Origin: Betaproteobacteria bacterium SCN2
GTDB lineage: Bacteria > Pseudomonadota > Gammaproteobacteria > Burkholderiales > Thiobacillaceae
Reading direction: 5' to 3'
Assembly: GCA_008923285.1 (NCBI GenBank)
Contig: WBSG01000001.1
Location: forward strand, 1-64,000
DNA: 64,000 bases
Positions 8,045 through 23,065 of this stretch are shown here, in pieces. A program made the position numbers and the translations under genes. Under the pieces are notes generated by a model. That model was given only the letters and a program-made list of their open reading frames with translations, had not been told where the DNA came from and ran no database searches. Numbering within the stretch: position 1 is the stretch's first letter; each line of letters begins with the position of its first letter.

Positions 8045-8800
8045 GTGACCATTGTCCGCCTGATCGCAATCGCAATCGCAACTGCCGCTGTCCTGCTGCT
8101 GATGAGCGGCACCGTGCGGGCTGCCGAGCTTCCGCTGCTGGTGTTGAACGACGCCAACGAGCCGCCTTATACCACCGCGGATGGAACAGGGTTTCTCGAC
8201 ATCGTTGCTGGCGAAGCCTTTCGCCGTGCCGGTGTCAGGCTGGAACTGGTCAAGCTGCCGGCCGAGCGCGCGCTAATGAATGCCAACAGCGGTTTCGAGG
8301 ACGGCGATCTCACGCGCATCGCCGGGCTCGATGCACAGTATCCGAATCTGGTGCGCGTGCCGGAGGTGCTCATCGAGTGGAATTTCACCGCTTTCGGCAA
8401 GGATTCGGAATTGCCTGCGCAGTGGGAGCTCATCCGGCTGCGCCCGGTCGCGCACATCCGCGGCTGGAAGATTTACGAGAGGGAACTGGCGGGCGCCGGG
8501 CATGTGCTCACGGCCGAGGACCCGGGCCAACTTTTCCGCCAGCTGAACCTCGACCGTGTCGAGGTTGCGCTGTACGAGCGCTGGATGGGAAAAAGCCTGC
8601 TTGCCCGGCACGGCGTGCGGGATATGCATGCGCTTGAACCGCCGCTGGCAAGACGGGAGATGTTCATCTACCTGAACAGGCGCCATGCCGCCCTGGTCCC
8701 CGCGATCGCCGAGGCGTTACGCGCAATCAAGGCGGAAGGGCTTTATGATCGGCTGTATCGTGAAAAAGTGCTCCAGCTGGAGCAGTCATCATCAAAGTGA
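8045..8800 (+). CDS. Periplasmic solute-binding protein (SBP family 3-like), sensor type
   Basis: A 251-residue protein with a GTG start and an N-terminal signal peptide (hydrophobic about residues 4-21, cleavage near AAE). The mature part reads like a small type-3 amino-acid-binding fold: LNDANEPPYTTADGTGFLDI at the start and a C-terminal IAEALRAIKAEGLYDRLYRE, typical of that family. No ABC permease or ATPase is nearby. Its last bases overlap the GTG of the GGDEF-EAL gene (GTGA), so it is better read as a ligand-binding partner feeding a c-di-GMP enzyme than as a transporter component; that role is inference. Confidence 0.8.
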   Translation: MTIVRLIAIAIATAAVLLLMSGTVRAAELPLLVLNDANEPPYTTADGTGFLDIVAGEAFRRAGVRLELVKLPAERALMNANSGFEDGDLTRIAGLDAQYPNLVRVPEVLIEWNFTAFGKDSELPAQWELIRLRPVAHIRGWKIYERELAGAGHVLTAEDPGQLFRQLNLDRVEVALYERWMGKSLLARHGVRDMHALEPPLARREMFIYLNRRHAALVPAIAEALRAIKAEGLYDRLYREKVLQLEQSSSK

Positions 8801-11193
8801 ACCGAGCCCTGCTTCAATTTCATTCCCTGAAGTCGCCGCTGGCGCAGCGTCTGATCGTCGCTGTCGTCCTGTTCAGCGTGGTGATCACGCTGGCGATGAC
8901 GGCGTTCCAGGTCCATCAGGAATACCAGCGCAGCCTGCTCAGGCTGGAAGCGCAGCTGCGGCAGATCGAGGCCGTCCACCTGCCCACGCTGTCGCGTTCC
9001 CTGTGGGCGACAAACAAGGAGGGCGTGCAGCTGGAACTGGAGGGCATGGTGCGCGAGCCCAATATCGTCCATGCCGCGGTGCACGAGGCCGGCCGGCCCT
9101 ATGCGCAGGCGGGGGGACGTGACGCGCAAAGCTCCATCGAGCGCAGCTATCCGCTCAAGTACGAATATCGGGGGCGGGTGCGCGAGATCGGCACGCTGAG
9201 TGTCGTTGCCACGGTCGACGACATCCGGCGCGAATTGCGGCGCGATGCGGTCGGCGTCCTCACGAGCAATGCCCTGCGCATCTTCCTGGTGGCGGTTTTC
9301 ATATTCCTGCTGTTTCACCACCTCATTACCCGCCATCTTGCGAACATCACCGAGCAGCTGGGCGAGGCCGACCCGGTTTCAGGCTTCATGCCCCTGAAGC
9401 TGGCGCGCAGCCCCCGCGCGCGCGCGGACGAACTCGACGTGCTGGTCAAATCGGCCAACGACATGCAGCAAAAGGCCTTCGCCGCGCTCAATGCGCAGCG
9501 CGACAGCGAGGAGCGGGTGCGCCTGCTGCTGGACTCGACCGCGGAGGCGATTATCGGCGTCGATATCAGGGGCGTCTGCACCTTCGCCAACCCGGCCTGC
9601 CTGCGCATGCTCGGCTATGCCAGCGAGGCCGACCTGATCGGCAAGCGTATCCACGACCTGATCCATCATACCTATCCTGACGGCAGGCCCTATCCGATCG
9701 AGGAATGCACCGTGCGCAATGCCACGCTCGCCGGCCGGCCGGCCCACAGCAAGGAAGAAGTGCACTGGCGCGCCGACGGCAGCAGTTTCCCGGTCGAGTA
9801 CTGGGCGCACCCGATGTACCGGGACGGCGAACTGGTGGGTGCGGTGGTAACCTTCATCGACATCAGCGAGCAGAAGCAGGCGGAGGCGATGCTGCATCAC
9901 CTGGCCTACTATGACACGTTGACCGGGCTGCCCAACCGGGCGCTGTTCAACGATCGCCTGCATCGTGCGCTGGCCGATGCCAGGCGCCACGGCCGCTACG
10001 TCGCGCTGATGCTGCTGGACCTCGACCATTTCAAGATCATCAACGACACCATGGGACACGAGACCGGCGACAAACTGCTGCACGAGATCGGCGCGCGCCT
10101 GCAGAAAAGCGTGCGCGAAGGCGATACGGTGTCGCGCCTCGGCGGCGACGAATTCGCGTTGATCTTCCCCGACATCGGCGAAGTCCGCCATGTGGTGTCG
10201 CTCGCGCAGAACGTGCTGTCGCAGTTCGCCGCACCGGTGATCATCGGCGGGCGCGAGATATTCAGCGAGGCCAGCATCGGCGTGGCGCTGTTCCCGCAGG
10301 ATACCGAGGATGCCGATTCCCTCTTCAGGTTCGCCGACTCGGCGATGTACCACGCCAAGGAAAGCGGGCGCAACAACTTCCAGTTCTATTCCGACGAGAT
10401 GACCGCCAGCGTGCAGGCGCGCCTGCAGATGGAAACCGATCTGCGCCGCGCACTCGAGAAGAACGAATTCTTCCTCAATTTCCAGCCCCAGGTGGACACC
10501 AGAACCCGGCGCATCACCGGCGCCGAGGCCTTGCTGCGCTGGCGCGACCAGGCCGGCAACCTGGTCGCGCCAGCACGCTTCATACCGCTCGCGGAGGAGA
10601 CCGGGCTCATCGTGCCGATCGGCAAATGGGTGCTGGAAACCGCCTGCGCACAGGCCAGAAAATGGCTCGATGCCGGGCATGCCGGCATGATCGTCTCGGT
10701 CAATGTCGCTTCGCGCCAGTTTCGCGATCCGCAGTTCCTGGATGTGGTCAGGCAGGCGATTGCCGCCGCCGGCATTCCGCCGCGTACGCTCGAACTCGAA
10801 ATAACCGAGGGCATCCTGCTCGAGCACAGCGAAGACACGCTGCAGACTCTCGATGAGCTCAAGGTCATCGGCGTGACCCTCGCGATCGACGATTTCGGCA
10901 CCGGCTATTCCTCGCTCGCCTACCTCAAGCGTTTTCCCATCGACCGCCTCAAGATCGACCAGTCGTTCGTGCGCGACATTGCCAGCGACAGCGAGGACCT
11001 GGCCATCGTCAGGGCAATCGTCGCGCTGTCGCAGGCGCTCTATCTCGACGTGATCGCGGAAGGGGTGGAAACCGCGGAGCAACTGGCGATGCTGCAGCGA
11101 GAAGGCTGCGACGCCTGCCAGGGCTATTATTTTTCGCGGCCGATGGATGCCGACAGCTTCCTGCACTGGCTGGATTCCGCGCAGCTTGCATGA
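8797..11193 (+). CDS. Membrane-bound PAS-GGDEF-EAL cyclic-di-GMP enzyme
   Basis: The 798-residue protein has a transmembrane helix (17-37), a periplasmic region (about 40-155), a second helix (about 160-178), a HAMP-like linker, a PAS domain (about 237-360), a GGDEF domain (365-530) and an EAL domain (545-790). GGDEF is intact at 449-453, and an RxxD inhibition site (REGD, 440-443) lies five residues before it. EAL is intact (EAL 577-579, with later N-V-A-S, DDFGTGYSS and K-I-D-Q-S segments). Both synthesis and hydrolysis of c-di-GMP are therefore possible. It is translationally coupled to the upstream binding protein, which may deliver the periplasmic signal. Confidence 0.94.
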   Translation: MNRALLQFHSLKSPLAQRLIVAVVLFSVVITLAMTAFQVHQEYQRSLLRLEAQLRQIEAVHLPTLSRSLWATNKEGVQLELEGMVREPNIVHAAVHEAGRPYAQAGGRDAQSSIERSYPLKYEYRGRVREIGTLSVVATVDDIRRELRRDAVGVLTSNALRIFLVAVFIFLLFHHLITRHLANITEQLGEADPVSGFMPLKLARSPRARADELDVLVKSANDMQQKAFAALNAQRDSEERVRLLLDSTAEAIIGVDIRGVCTFANPACLRMLGYASEADLIGKRIHDLIHHTYPDGRPYPIEECTVRNATLAGRPAHSKEEVHWRADGSSFPVEYWAHPMYRDGELVGAVVTFIDISEQKQAEAMLHHLAYYDTLTGLPNRALFNDRLHRALADARRHGRYVALMLLDLDHFKIINDTMGHETGDKLLHEIGARLQKSVREGDTVSRLGGDEFALIFPDIGEVRHVVSLAQNVLSQFAAPVIIGGREIFSEASIGVALFPQDTEDADSLFRFADSAMYHAKESGRNNFQFYSDEMTASVQARLQMETDLRRALEKNEFFLNFQPQVDTRTRRITGAEALLRWRDQAGNLVAPARFIPLAEETGLIVPIGKWVLETACAQARKWLDAGHAGMIVSVNVASRQFRDPQFLDVVRQAIAAAGIPPRTLELEITEGILLEHSEDTLQTLDELKVIGVTLAIDDFGTGYSSLAYLKRFPIDRLKIDQSFVRDIASDSEDLAIVRAIVALSQALYLDVIAEGVETAEQLAMLQREGCDACQGYYFSRPMDADSFLHWLDSAQLA

Positions 11194-11214
11194 CGCCGGC
11201 GCCGATGCGGCGGC

Positions 11215-11766
11215 CTAGCCCGCGGTGCTGCGTTTGTCGCGGCGCTTGCGCCAGGCCCGCACGATGCGCAGGCGCCAGGCCCAGTGCACGGCGAAATAGA
11301 GCAGGATCGACAGCGTTGCCGCCAGGGTCGCCAGCCCCAGCGCCAAGGGCGCGCCGACGGTGGTGATGCGTTCCACCCAGAGGACGATTCCGGTGCTGGT
11401 CTGTTCCGCCACGTTTTCCAGTTCCTGCGTGCTGACGGCGCCCTCGGCGCCAAGCATCCACTCGCCCAGACGGTAGGCGGCGTAATACACCGGCGCGAAG
11501 GTGATGGGGTTGGTGACCAGCGTGCTGCCGATGGCGGCCGGGATGTTGGCGCGCAGCAGCAAGGCCACGATGGCGGCGGCGGGGATCTGGGCAATCGGGA
11601 TCAGCAGTCCGAAAAACACGCCGACGGCCAGCCCCAGGGCGATGCCGCGCCGGTTGATGTGCCACAGGCGCGGGTGGTGCAGGCGCGGCCCCAGCCAGCG
11701 CAGGGCGCGGTGCTCGCGCAGCGTGTGCGGATCGGGAAGCAGGCGGCGAAAACGTTCGGGCAGCAT
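11215..11766 (-). CDS. DUF2062-family membrane protein
   Basis: The 183-residue protein begins with a basic arginine-rich segment (MLPERFRRLLPDPHTLREH). It then shows the DUF2062 pattern: W-x-x-N-R-R-G-I-A-L-G-L-A-V-G-V-F-F-G, then IPAAIGSTLVTNPITFAPVY. Three to four hydrophobic helices place it in the inner membrane. Function is unknown for the family, although it often occurs near glycosyltransferase or cation-related genes. It lies downstream of the P-type ATPase on the same strand with a gap of about 90 bases, so it could be its own unit. Confidence 0.85.
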   Translation of the reverse strand: MLPERFRRLLPDPHTLREHRALRWLGPRLHHPRLWHINRRGIALGLAVGVFFGLLIPIAQIPAAAIVALLLRANIPAAIGSTLVTNPITFAPVYYAAYRLGEWMLGAEGAVSTQELENVAEQTSTGIVLWVERITTVGAPLALGLATLAATLSILLYFAVHWAWRLRIVRAWRKRRDKRSTAG

Positions 11767-11858
11767 GACGCGAGCAGGGGCAGTCAGACGTTAATGTGCA
11801 TGTGTGACCGCTTCGTGGGACAAAGGTTTGATTTTACTCGCCTGTCTGCCGGCCCGCA

Positions 11859-14484
<2,626 letters not shown>

Positions 14485-14495
<11 letters not shown>

Positions 14496-15198
14496 GGAGA
14501 TAGAGGAACAGGGAATTCGGGAGATAGATGACTAGCAGCATGAGGCTGATCCAGCTGACCGACCGCAGCACGCGCGACTGCGGCCTGAGCAACAGGCCGA
14601 CAACCGCAAGCCCGCTCATCATCATGGCCAAAAATGAAGAGGCAGCGTGCGCGATCGAGACGTCAGCCAGCAGCGGACCGGGCAGATAGGCGAGATCGTC
14701 GATGGCGATGAGGGCGATGGCGAACAGGTTGCTGCCGAGGAGATTGCCGATGGCAAGGTCGACCGCACCCAGGCGCAAGGTCGCCAATGTGGCCACGGCC
14801 TCCGGAGCGGAAGTCACTGCGGCGACAGGCAGCGTACCGACCAAGCTCCGCTCCCAGCCCAGGGCCAAACCCAGATCCTTGGCGATGAACGGCAGCCAGA
14901 TGCCGGCGGCGACCGCGGCGGCGGACGATATCGCGAAACCCCATGACGCCTGCCGCATGCTCGTCTGCGCATACCGTTCGGCGCGTTCCTCGACATACTC
15001 GCCCAGCGGCTGCTTTTCGCAGCGGCAGAGCGAACGCATCACCAGCGGATACAGCAGCAGGATGATGGGCGTATAGAGGCCGACATGGCCGATGGCGGGA
15101 AACGTCGCGTCGCGGTAGAGCGGCAGGTTGAAGCCGACGAAGCCGATGACTGCGAGGCACGCCAACAGCGAGAACCGGCTCAGGATGGTGTTCTGCAT
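14485..15198 (-). CDS. Half-size Ca2+/cation antiporter (CaCA/NCX-like), single alpha repeat
   Basis: A 237-residue membrane protein with five to six helices. It carries one clear CaCA alpha-repeat region: GTLPVAAVTSAPEAVATLAT, then L-R-L-G-A-V-D-L-A-I-G-N-L-L-G-S-N-L-F. This resembles the second repeat of full-size exchangers (T-S-x-P-E and G-N-x-x-G-S-N). The segment before it (YTPIILLLYPLVMRSLCRCE) resembles the linker between halves, so the first half is absent. It may work as a homodimer, with another protein, or be an N-terminally truncated remnant. The gene is open, conserved-looking and overlaps the P-type ATPase start, which argues for function. Confidence 0.75.
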
Positions 15199-15214
15199 CG
15201 TGGGTGATGCGACG

Positions 15215-16858
15215 TCATTCAGGCGTCGTTTCCTTTGCTGCCGTGCCGGCCGGCACGGCGCTCGGCGAGCCCAGTTCGCTCAGCAGGTCGGCAGCCTTGA
15301 GGGACTGCTCGAGCATTCTGCGAATGCGGCTGATGCGGCGCAGGTGCAGTTCCATGTCGTGCACGTCAATTTCGCCACCGGCGCCGGCTTCGAGCAGGGC
15401 TGCCTTCAATTCCTGGTAGCGCTGGGTCAGTTCCGGCTGCATGGTCCCGGCGCCGCACCGCTCGGGCGAATGGACCGAGTCATGCAGCCAGGCCTGTGCG
15501 GTGTCGAGGAAATCCTGCATGCGTTCGGCCAGCGCGGTTTTGGCCAGCGCGGGCATCACCGGCATGATCGCGAGTTCGCTGGCCAGCTCGGCCACGGCAT
15601 CGTAATAGCGGGCCACGCGCAGGATCAGCGGCAGGCGCTGGGCGCTTTCCGCCGCCATGCTGATGCCGTGCAGGCGCGTGATGAAGCCGGCGATGGCGAC
15701 ATTCAACTGCGCCACCACGGCCTGTTCCGGCTGCTTTCCCGGCATCGCCGATGCATCGGACCGGATGACGCGCTCGGCGGCGCGCAGGGAAATCTTGCCG
15801 GTGCGGCGCACTTCCTCGATGAGGGCGCTCAGCGCCATCGCCGGTACGCTCAGCACCGTGTCGTCGAGGTGGCGCGGACGCGCCTCATCCTCTTCGGCGG
15901 TGCGGAAGCGCTGTGCGAGAAACTCCGTCAGCGGCCCTGCCAGCGGCCACATCAGCATGACTCCGAGGATATTGAAGGAGGTGTGGAACAGGGCCAGCGT
16001 CACCGCGGGAGCCGCCTCCAGCTCCAGCAGCTCGCGCAGCCACTCGATCGCATCGATCATCCACGGCAGCAGCAGCAGGGCCACCACGCCGGTCAGCAGG
16101 TTGAACAGCACATGCGCGGCCGCTGTGCGGCGTGCGTTCGAAGTGGCCTTGAGCGCGGCAAAAATGGCGGTCGCAGTGGTGCCGATGTTGGCGCCGATGA
16201 CCACGGCGGCGGCCGGCGTGATATCGATGAGCCCGCCTTGTGCGGCGGTCAGCGCTATGGCCAGCGAGGCCGCGGAAGACTGCATCAGCACGGTGATCAC
16301 TATGCCGGCGCCGATGTGCGCCAGCACGCCGAGCACGCCGCTGCCGCCGGGCAGCGTCATCTGGCTGCCCAGGTCGGTAAAGCTATCCTTGAGCACGTCG
16401 ATGCCGAGGAACAGCACGCCGAAACCGGCCAGCGTCATGCCTAGCGCACCGCGCTGTCTGCCCTCGCCGGTGAAATGCAGCAGCATGCCCACGCCGATCA
16501 TCGGCAGTGCCAGCACCTCGATGTCGAAATTGAGCCCGACGACGGCTACCAGCCAACCGGTCATGGTGGTGCCGACATTGGAACCGAACAGTACCCACAA
16601 TGCATTGCCGAGCGCCAGCAGGCCGGCGTTGACGAAGCCGATGGCGGCCAGCGTCACCGCCGTGGACGATTGCACCACGGCAGTGATGAGCACGCCCGAG
16701 GCAAGGCCCCTCAGCCGCGTGCTGGTCGAGCGTGCGAGAATACGTTCCAGTGCAGGGCCGGCAGCAAGCTTGAGGCCATCGGTCATCAGCCACATGCCGA
16801 GCAGGAACAGGCCGATGCCGCCGGTCAGGCCGCCGGCGAATGAAAGAACTGACATCAC
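15215..16858 (-). CDS. Na+/phosphate cotransporter family protein with PhoU-like tail
   Basis: The 547-residue protein has two inverted QSS-containing repeats, VVQSSTAVTLAAIGFVNAGL near residues 62-80 and LMQSSAASLAIALTAAQGGL near 215-235. These are the signature of the NptA/YjbB Na/Pi family. From about residue 350 a soluble helical domain resembles PhoU (LEQSLKAADLLSELG at the end). It could import or export phosphate with sodium, or sense it. The gene heads a minus-strand run with the half antiporter and Ca2+-type ATPase (gap 16 bases) and is divergent from the second P-type ATPase. Confidence 0.92.
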   Translation of the reverse strand: MMSVLSFAGGLTGGIGLFLLGMWLMTDGLKLAAGPALERILARSTSTRLRGLASGVLITAVVQSSTAVTLAAIGFVNAGLLALGNALWVLFGSNVGTTMTGWLVAVVGLNFDIEVLALPMIGVGMLLHFTGEGRQRGALGMTLAGFGVLFLGIDVLKDSFTDLGSQMTLPGGSGVLGVLAHIGAGIVITVLMQSSAASLAIALTAAQGGLIDITPAAAVVIGANIGTTATAIFAALKATSNARRTAAAHVLFNLLTGVVALLLLPWMIDAIEWLRELLELEAAPAVTLALFHTSFNILGVMLMWPLAGPLTEFLAQRFRTAEEDEARPRHLDDTVLSVPAMALSALIEEVRRTGKISLRAAERVIRSDASAMPGKQPEQAVVAQLNVAIAGFITRLHGISMAAESAQRLPLILRVARYYDAVAELASELAIMPVMPALAKTALAERMQDFLDTAQAWLHDSVHSPERCGAGTMQPELTQRYQELKAALLEAGAGGEIDVHDMELHLRRISRIRRMLEQSLKAADLLSELGSPSAVPAGTAAKETTPE

Positions 16859-16968
16859 GATTCCGTGTCATGGATGGATGGCGCAATTGTATGGGGTGTT
16901 GATGCTCCCCGCATCTGCGTAAAAAACCGGCTCCGCCGCCTGGCTTGCACAAACCATACGGACGACGC

Positions 16969-19671
<2,703 letters not shown>

Positions 19672-19674
19672 AAC

Positions 19675-21411
19675 ATGGAGCTCATCAATCAATACGTCCT
19701 CGCCAGTGCGGTCCTGCTGCTGGCCGCGATCCTCGGCAGTGCGCTGTCATACCGCATCGGCATGCCGCTGCTGCTGGTGTTCCTGGCGGTGGGCATGCTG
19801 GCCGGCGTGGACGGCCCCGGCGGCATCGTCTTCGACGACAGCCGCATCGCCTATACCGTCGGCAGCGTGGCGCTCGCCATCATCCTGCTCAATGGCGGCC
19901 TCAGCACGCGCGCTGAAAGCTTCCGCGCCAGTTTGAAGCCGGCCTCGGTGCTGGCCACGCTGGGCGTGCTGATCACCTGTGTGGTTACCGGCCTGTTTGC
20001 TGCCTGGATGCTGGATTTCGGCCTGCTCGAAGGCATGCTGGTCGGCGCCGTGGTCGGTTCCACCGACGCGGCCGCGGTGTTTGCCCTGCTGCGTGCCAAG
20101 GGCCTCGCGCTGAAGGAACGGGTGGCGGCGACGCTGGAAATCGAATCCGGCAGCAACGATCCCATGGCGGCCTTGCTCACCATTGCGCTCATCGAACTGA
20201 TTCTCGCTGGCGAACGTGTGCCCGGCCTGGAAACCCTGCTATTGCTGGCAAGGCAGATGGGTCTGGGCCTGGTCGCCGGCCTCGGCGGCGGCTGGCTGCT
20301 GGTGTGGCTGACCAATCGCCTGCCGCTGGAGCGGGGCATGTACCCCATGCTCATTCTCGCCGGCGGGCTGCTGATCTATAGCCTGACCACGGTACTGGGC
20401 GGCAGCGGTTTCCTCGCCATCTACCTGTGCGGCGTCGTCATCGGCAACCGCAGCCTGCGCGAATCGACCAGCATCCTGCAGGTGCACAATGGCATGAGCT
20501 GGCTTGCCCAGATCGGCATGTTCCTGATGCTGGGCCTTCTCGCCACCCCCAGCGATCTTGCCGAGCACGCGCTTTCCGCCTTGGCCATCGCCCTGGTGCT
20601 GATGTTCGTCGCGCGGCCGCTGGCGGTGTGGCTATGCCTGCTGCCTTTCCATTTCCCCTGGCGCGAGCAACTGTTCATTGCCTGGGTCGGCCTGCGCGCA
20701 GCGGTGCCCATCATCCTGTGCCTGTTCCCGCTGCTGGCAGGCATTGCGGAGGCGCCGCTGATACTCGATGTCGCCTTCTTCGTCGTCATCATCTCACTGA
20801 CGGTGCAGGGCTGGTCGATCCCTGCGCTGGCTCGCTACCTGCGCCTGCAGGTGCCGCCCGTGCCGGAGCCGGCGGAACGCCACGAACTGGGCGGGAGTCA
20901 GGCCAATGGCCGAGTTTTCCTCGGCTACCTGCTGACGGAAAACGCCCAGCCGGTCGGCCGCGAAGCGAGCGAACTGCATTTGCCGGGGGACGCCAGGCTG
21001 GTCACGGTGCTGCGCAATAACGAGGCACTGGCGCCGGAAGCGGCCGGCAGGCTGATGGTGGGCGACACGCTCTACCTGCTGGCGCGCGATGCAGACAATG
21101 CCGCGCTCGGCGACATGCTGACCATGCCGGCTGCGCCGGCCTATCTGGAGAAACGCCAGTTCTACGGAGACTTCACCCTGCGCGGCGATGCAATGATGGG
21201 CAGCATCGCCGCGCAATACTGGCTGCCGCTGTCGCCGGAAATGGAAGGCAAAACCCTGGAGGACTTCCTCAATGCCAGCCTGCCCGGAAAGCCGGTGGTG
21301 GGCGACCGCGTGCGCCTCGGCAAGCTGGAGTTCGTGATAAGGTCAATTGCAGCCGGCCGCATTACCCAGGTCGGCTTGAGGATTCCCACCCACCTGGAAG
21401 ACAAGGATTAA
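19675..21411 (+). CDS. nhaP2: K+/H+ antiporter, NhaP2/CvrA type
   Basis: The 578-residue protein has about twelve transmembrane helices of the CPA1 family, including GAVVGSTDAAAVFALLRAKG and ATLEIESGSNDPMAALLT, which hold the conserved Asp residues of the ion path. After about residue 400 comes a TrkA-C/RCK-like domain (LGGSQANGRVFLGYLL) and a C-terminal CorC/HlyC-type transporter-associated domain (LEDFLNASLPGKPVVGDRVR). This order is that of NhaP2/CvrA, which exports K+ for volume control. It is in one operon with the second P-type ATPase. Ends and length look normal. Confidence 0.92.
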   Translation: MELINQYVLASAVLLLAAILGSALSYRIGMPLLLVFLAVGMLAGVDGPGGIVFDDSRIAYTVGSVALAIILLNGGLSTRAESFRASLKPASVLATLGVLITCVVTGLFAAWMLDFGLLEGMLVGAVVGSTDAAAVFALLRAKGLALKERVAATLEIESGSNDPMAALLTIALIELILAGERVPGLETLLLLARQMGLGLVAGLGGGWLLVWLTNRLPLERGMYPMLILAGGLLIYSLTTVLGGSGFLAIYLCGVVIGNRSLRESTSILQVHNGMSWLAQIGMFLMLGLLATPSDLAEHALSALAIALVLMFVARPLAVWLCLLPFHFPWREQLFIAWVGLRAAVPIILCLFPLLAGIAEAPLILDVAFFVVIISLTVQGWSIPALARYLRLQVPPVPEPAERHELGGSQANGRVFLGYLLTENAQPVGREASELHLPGDARLVTVLRNNEALAPEAAGRLMVGDTLYLLARDADNAALGDMLTMPAAPAYLEKRQFYGDFTLRGDAMMGSIAAQYWLPLSPEMEGKTLEDFLNASLPGKPVVGDRVRLGKLEFVIRSIAAGRITQVGLRIPTHLEDKD

Positions 21412-21463
21412 CCGTGCTGTGCGGCAGGCATGTCCTGCGCAGAAGGGGAGTTGAAAAGTCAGC

Positions 21464-22381
21464 ATGAACGAACCGTTTGCCGAATTTTCCGTATTGCGGA
21501 TCATCGCGGCATTCGCCGGCACGCTCGCCGTGGGCCTGCGACAGCCGGTGCTGATTGCCTATATCGTGGTCGGCATCCTGGCCGGCCCGGTGGCGCTCGC
21601 GACCGGGCCGGGATAGCTGGCCTTCATCATCCTCGCCCTTAGGCAAGGGCTGGCTGGAGGCGCTGTACGCGGCGGCGGCACTGACTTTCTCCAGCGCCAT
21701 CATCATCAAGCTGCTGTCCGGCAAGCGCGAACTCGATTTGCTGCATGGCCGCATCGCGGTCGGCTTCCTCATCGTGCTGATCGGGAACCCTTTGGTCGTG
21801 ATGGCGATCATGGGTTACATGGGCTACAGAAAACGCACCGGCTTTCTCGCCGGCCTGACGGTCGTGCAGATTTCCGAGTTCTCCATCATCTTCGTCGCCA
21901 TGGGCATCAGCCTGGGCCATGTCGACCAGGGTGTGCTGGGACTGACCACGCTGATCGGCCTCATCACCATCGAGCTGCCTACATGATCCTCTACTCGCAT
22001 AGGCTCTACGCCTGGCTACCGGACGCCGAGTTCGTGCTGCTGCATGCGTTTGAGGTCGAGCTGGAAGGCGCCTTTCGCTTCGCCGGCATCGATGACGCGA
22101 AAATTCACCTGCACCGCATCCAGGCTCGCGAGGCGGCGCAAGAATCAATGGAAAAATTCGTCGAGAGGCTGAATGTTCCGGCGGCACGCATGACATGCCA
22201 GTTCGTGCATGAGGCCCCCGCCCTGCTCATCCTTGAGCAGGAACAGGCGCTCGATGTCGACCTTGTCGTCGTGGGCAAACATGGCCGGTCGGTGATGGAA
22301 GATCTGTTGCTGAGCGGCGTCACCAAGCATGTGCTGGCGCATTCTTCCTGTGATATGATTATTGCCGGACAGGCTGATTGA
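21464..22381 (+). pseudogene. Decayed Kef-type cation/proton antiporter fused to a truncated UspA domain
   Basis: From ATG 21464 the protein begins like a Kef/CPA2 antiporter (AEFSVLRIIAAFAGTLAVGL, VGILAGP) but jumps straight to a segment normally some 50 residues later (GPVALATG). It then hits TAG at 21614-21616. Another frame continues with KGWLEALYAAAALTFSSAII and LHGRIAVGFLIV, skips a long internal part to MGYMGYRKRTGFLAGLTV, and stops at 21984-21986. A third frame resumes with MILYSHRLYAWL and runs directly into the C-terminal two thirds of a UspA domain (VVVGKHGRSVMEDLLLSGV). At least three deletions, a nonsense codon and two frameshifts make the antiporter non-functional; the Usp part at 21983-22381 is still open. 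Confidence 0.8.
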
Positions 22382-22567
22382 GAGGATTCCGATGCTCGCT
22401 GGTCCGGTCGTGAATTGCAGCCTGCACATCTTCCGTTGCTCGCTGATCGGCATTTTTCGTGTTGTGCCGGCGAGGGCGGCACGACAGGTGTGCGTCTCCC
22501 TGGTTGGCCTGCTGGCTATTGCCAATGTCCCGCGCTTGAGTGATCCCGCGGGGGTAGGGGGGACGCC

Positions 22568-23065
22568 ATGAAACCGGCTCCCCCCCTTGTGTGGGCAGTG
22601 ATCTGGCGCACGGCCTTGTTCGTCCTGCTGTGGTGGGTGCTTTCCGACGGCAGGCTTGACAGTTGGACGGTGGGCAGCGGCAGCGTCGCTCTGGCCACTC
22701 TCCTGAGCCTCCGGCTGTCGCCGCCAACACGGGGCCGCGTTTCCTTTCCGGGCCTCCTGCGCTTTCTCACCTATTTTGTTTTCCAGTCTCTGCGTGGCGG
22801 CATTCAGGTTGCATGGTTCGCTATGCGGCCGCAGACAGGATTGCGCCCGGCCATGCGTGAAATCGATCTGCGCCTGCCTGAAGGCATAGGCCGCGTACTA
22901 TTGATCAATACCCTGAATCTCTTGCCCGGCACGCTCTCGGTGGAACTACAGGGTCGGCAGCTTTGTCTGCATGTGCTGGACGAGCACGTATCGGCTGAAG
23001 CCGAAGTTCGCATGGCCGAGACCTTCCTGGCACGCACGCTGAGGCTGGAACTGGAGCCGGCATGA
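22568..23065 (+). CDS. mrpE: Mrp-type antiporter subunit E (cluster 1)
   Basis: A 165-residue membrane protein with the MrpE outline. It has N-terminal helices, then FVFQSLRGGIQVAWFAMRPQ (V-x-x-G-x-x-V-A-x-x), and a soluble C-terminal part with VLLINTLNLLPGTLSVEL, the conserved N-x-x-x-x-x-P-G-T element. It starts the first Mrp operon; the next gene's ATG overlaps its stop. A GGGGGGACGCC stretch precedes the ATG. The order E-F-G first is the reverse of normal bacterial mrpABCDEFG and matches Mbh-type antiporter modules. Confidence 0.9.
   Translation: MKPAPPLVWAVIWRTALFVLLWWVLSDGRLDSWTVGSGSVALATLLSLRLSPPTRGRVSFPGLLRFLTYFVFQSLRGGIQVAWFAMRPQTGLRPAMREIDLRLPEGIGRVLLINTLNLLPGTLSVELQGRQLCLHVLDEHVSAEAEVRMAETFLARTLRLELEPA

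Noticed and set aside
9379-11166. A 595-codon minus-strand open frame
   Set aside because: It is antisense to the GGDEF-EAL gene, with no domain pattern of its own.
15128-16444. A 438-codon plus-strand open frame
   Set aside because: It is antisense to the Na/Pi cotransporter and has Gln/His-rich shadow composition.
22382-22567. Possible small gene between the Kef/Usp relic and mrpE
   Set aside because: An open frame of about 69 codons exists (22362-22571), but it overlaps the relic end and shows no ribosome site or recognisable pattern.
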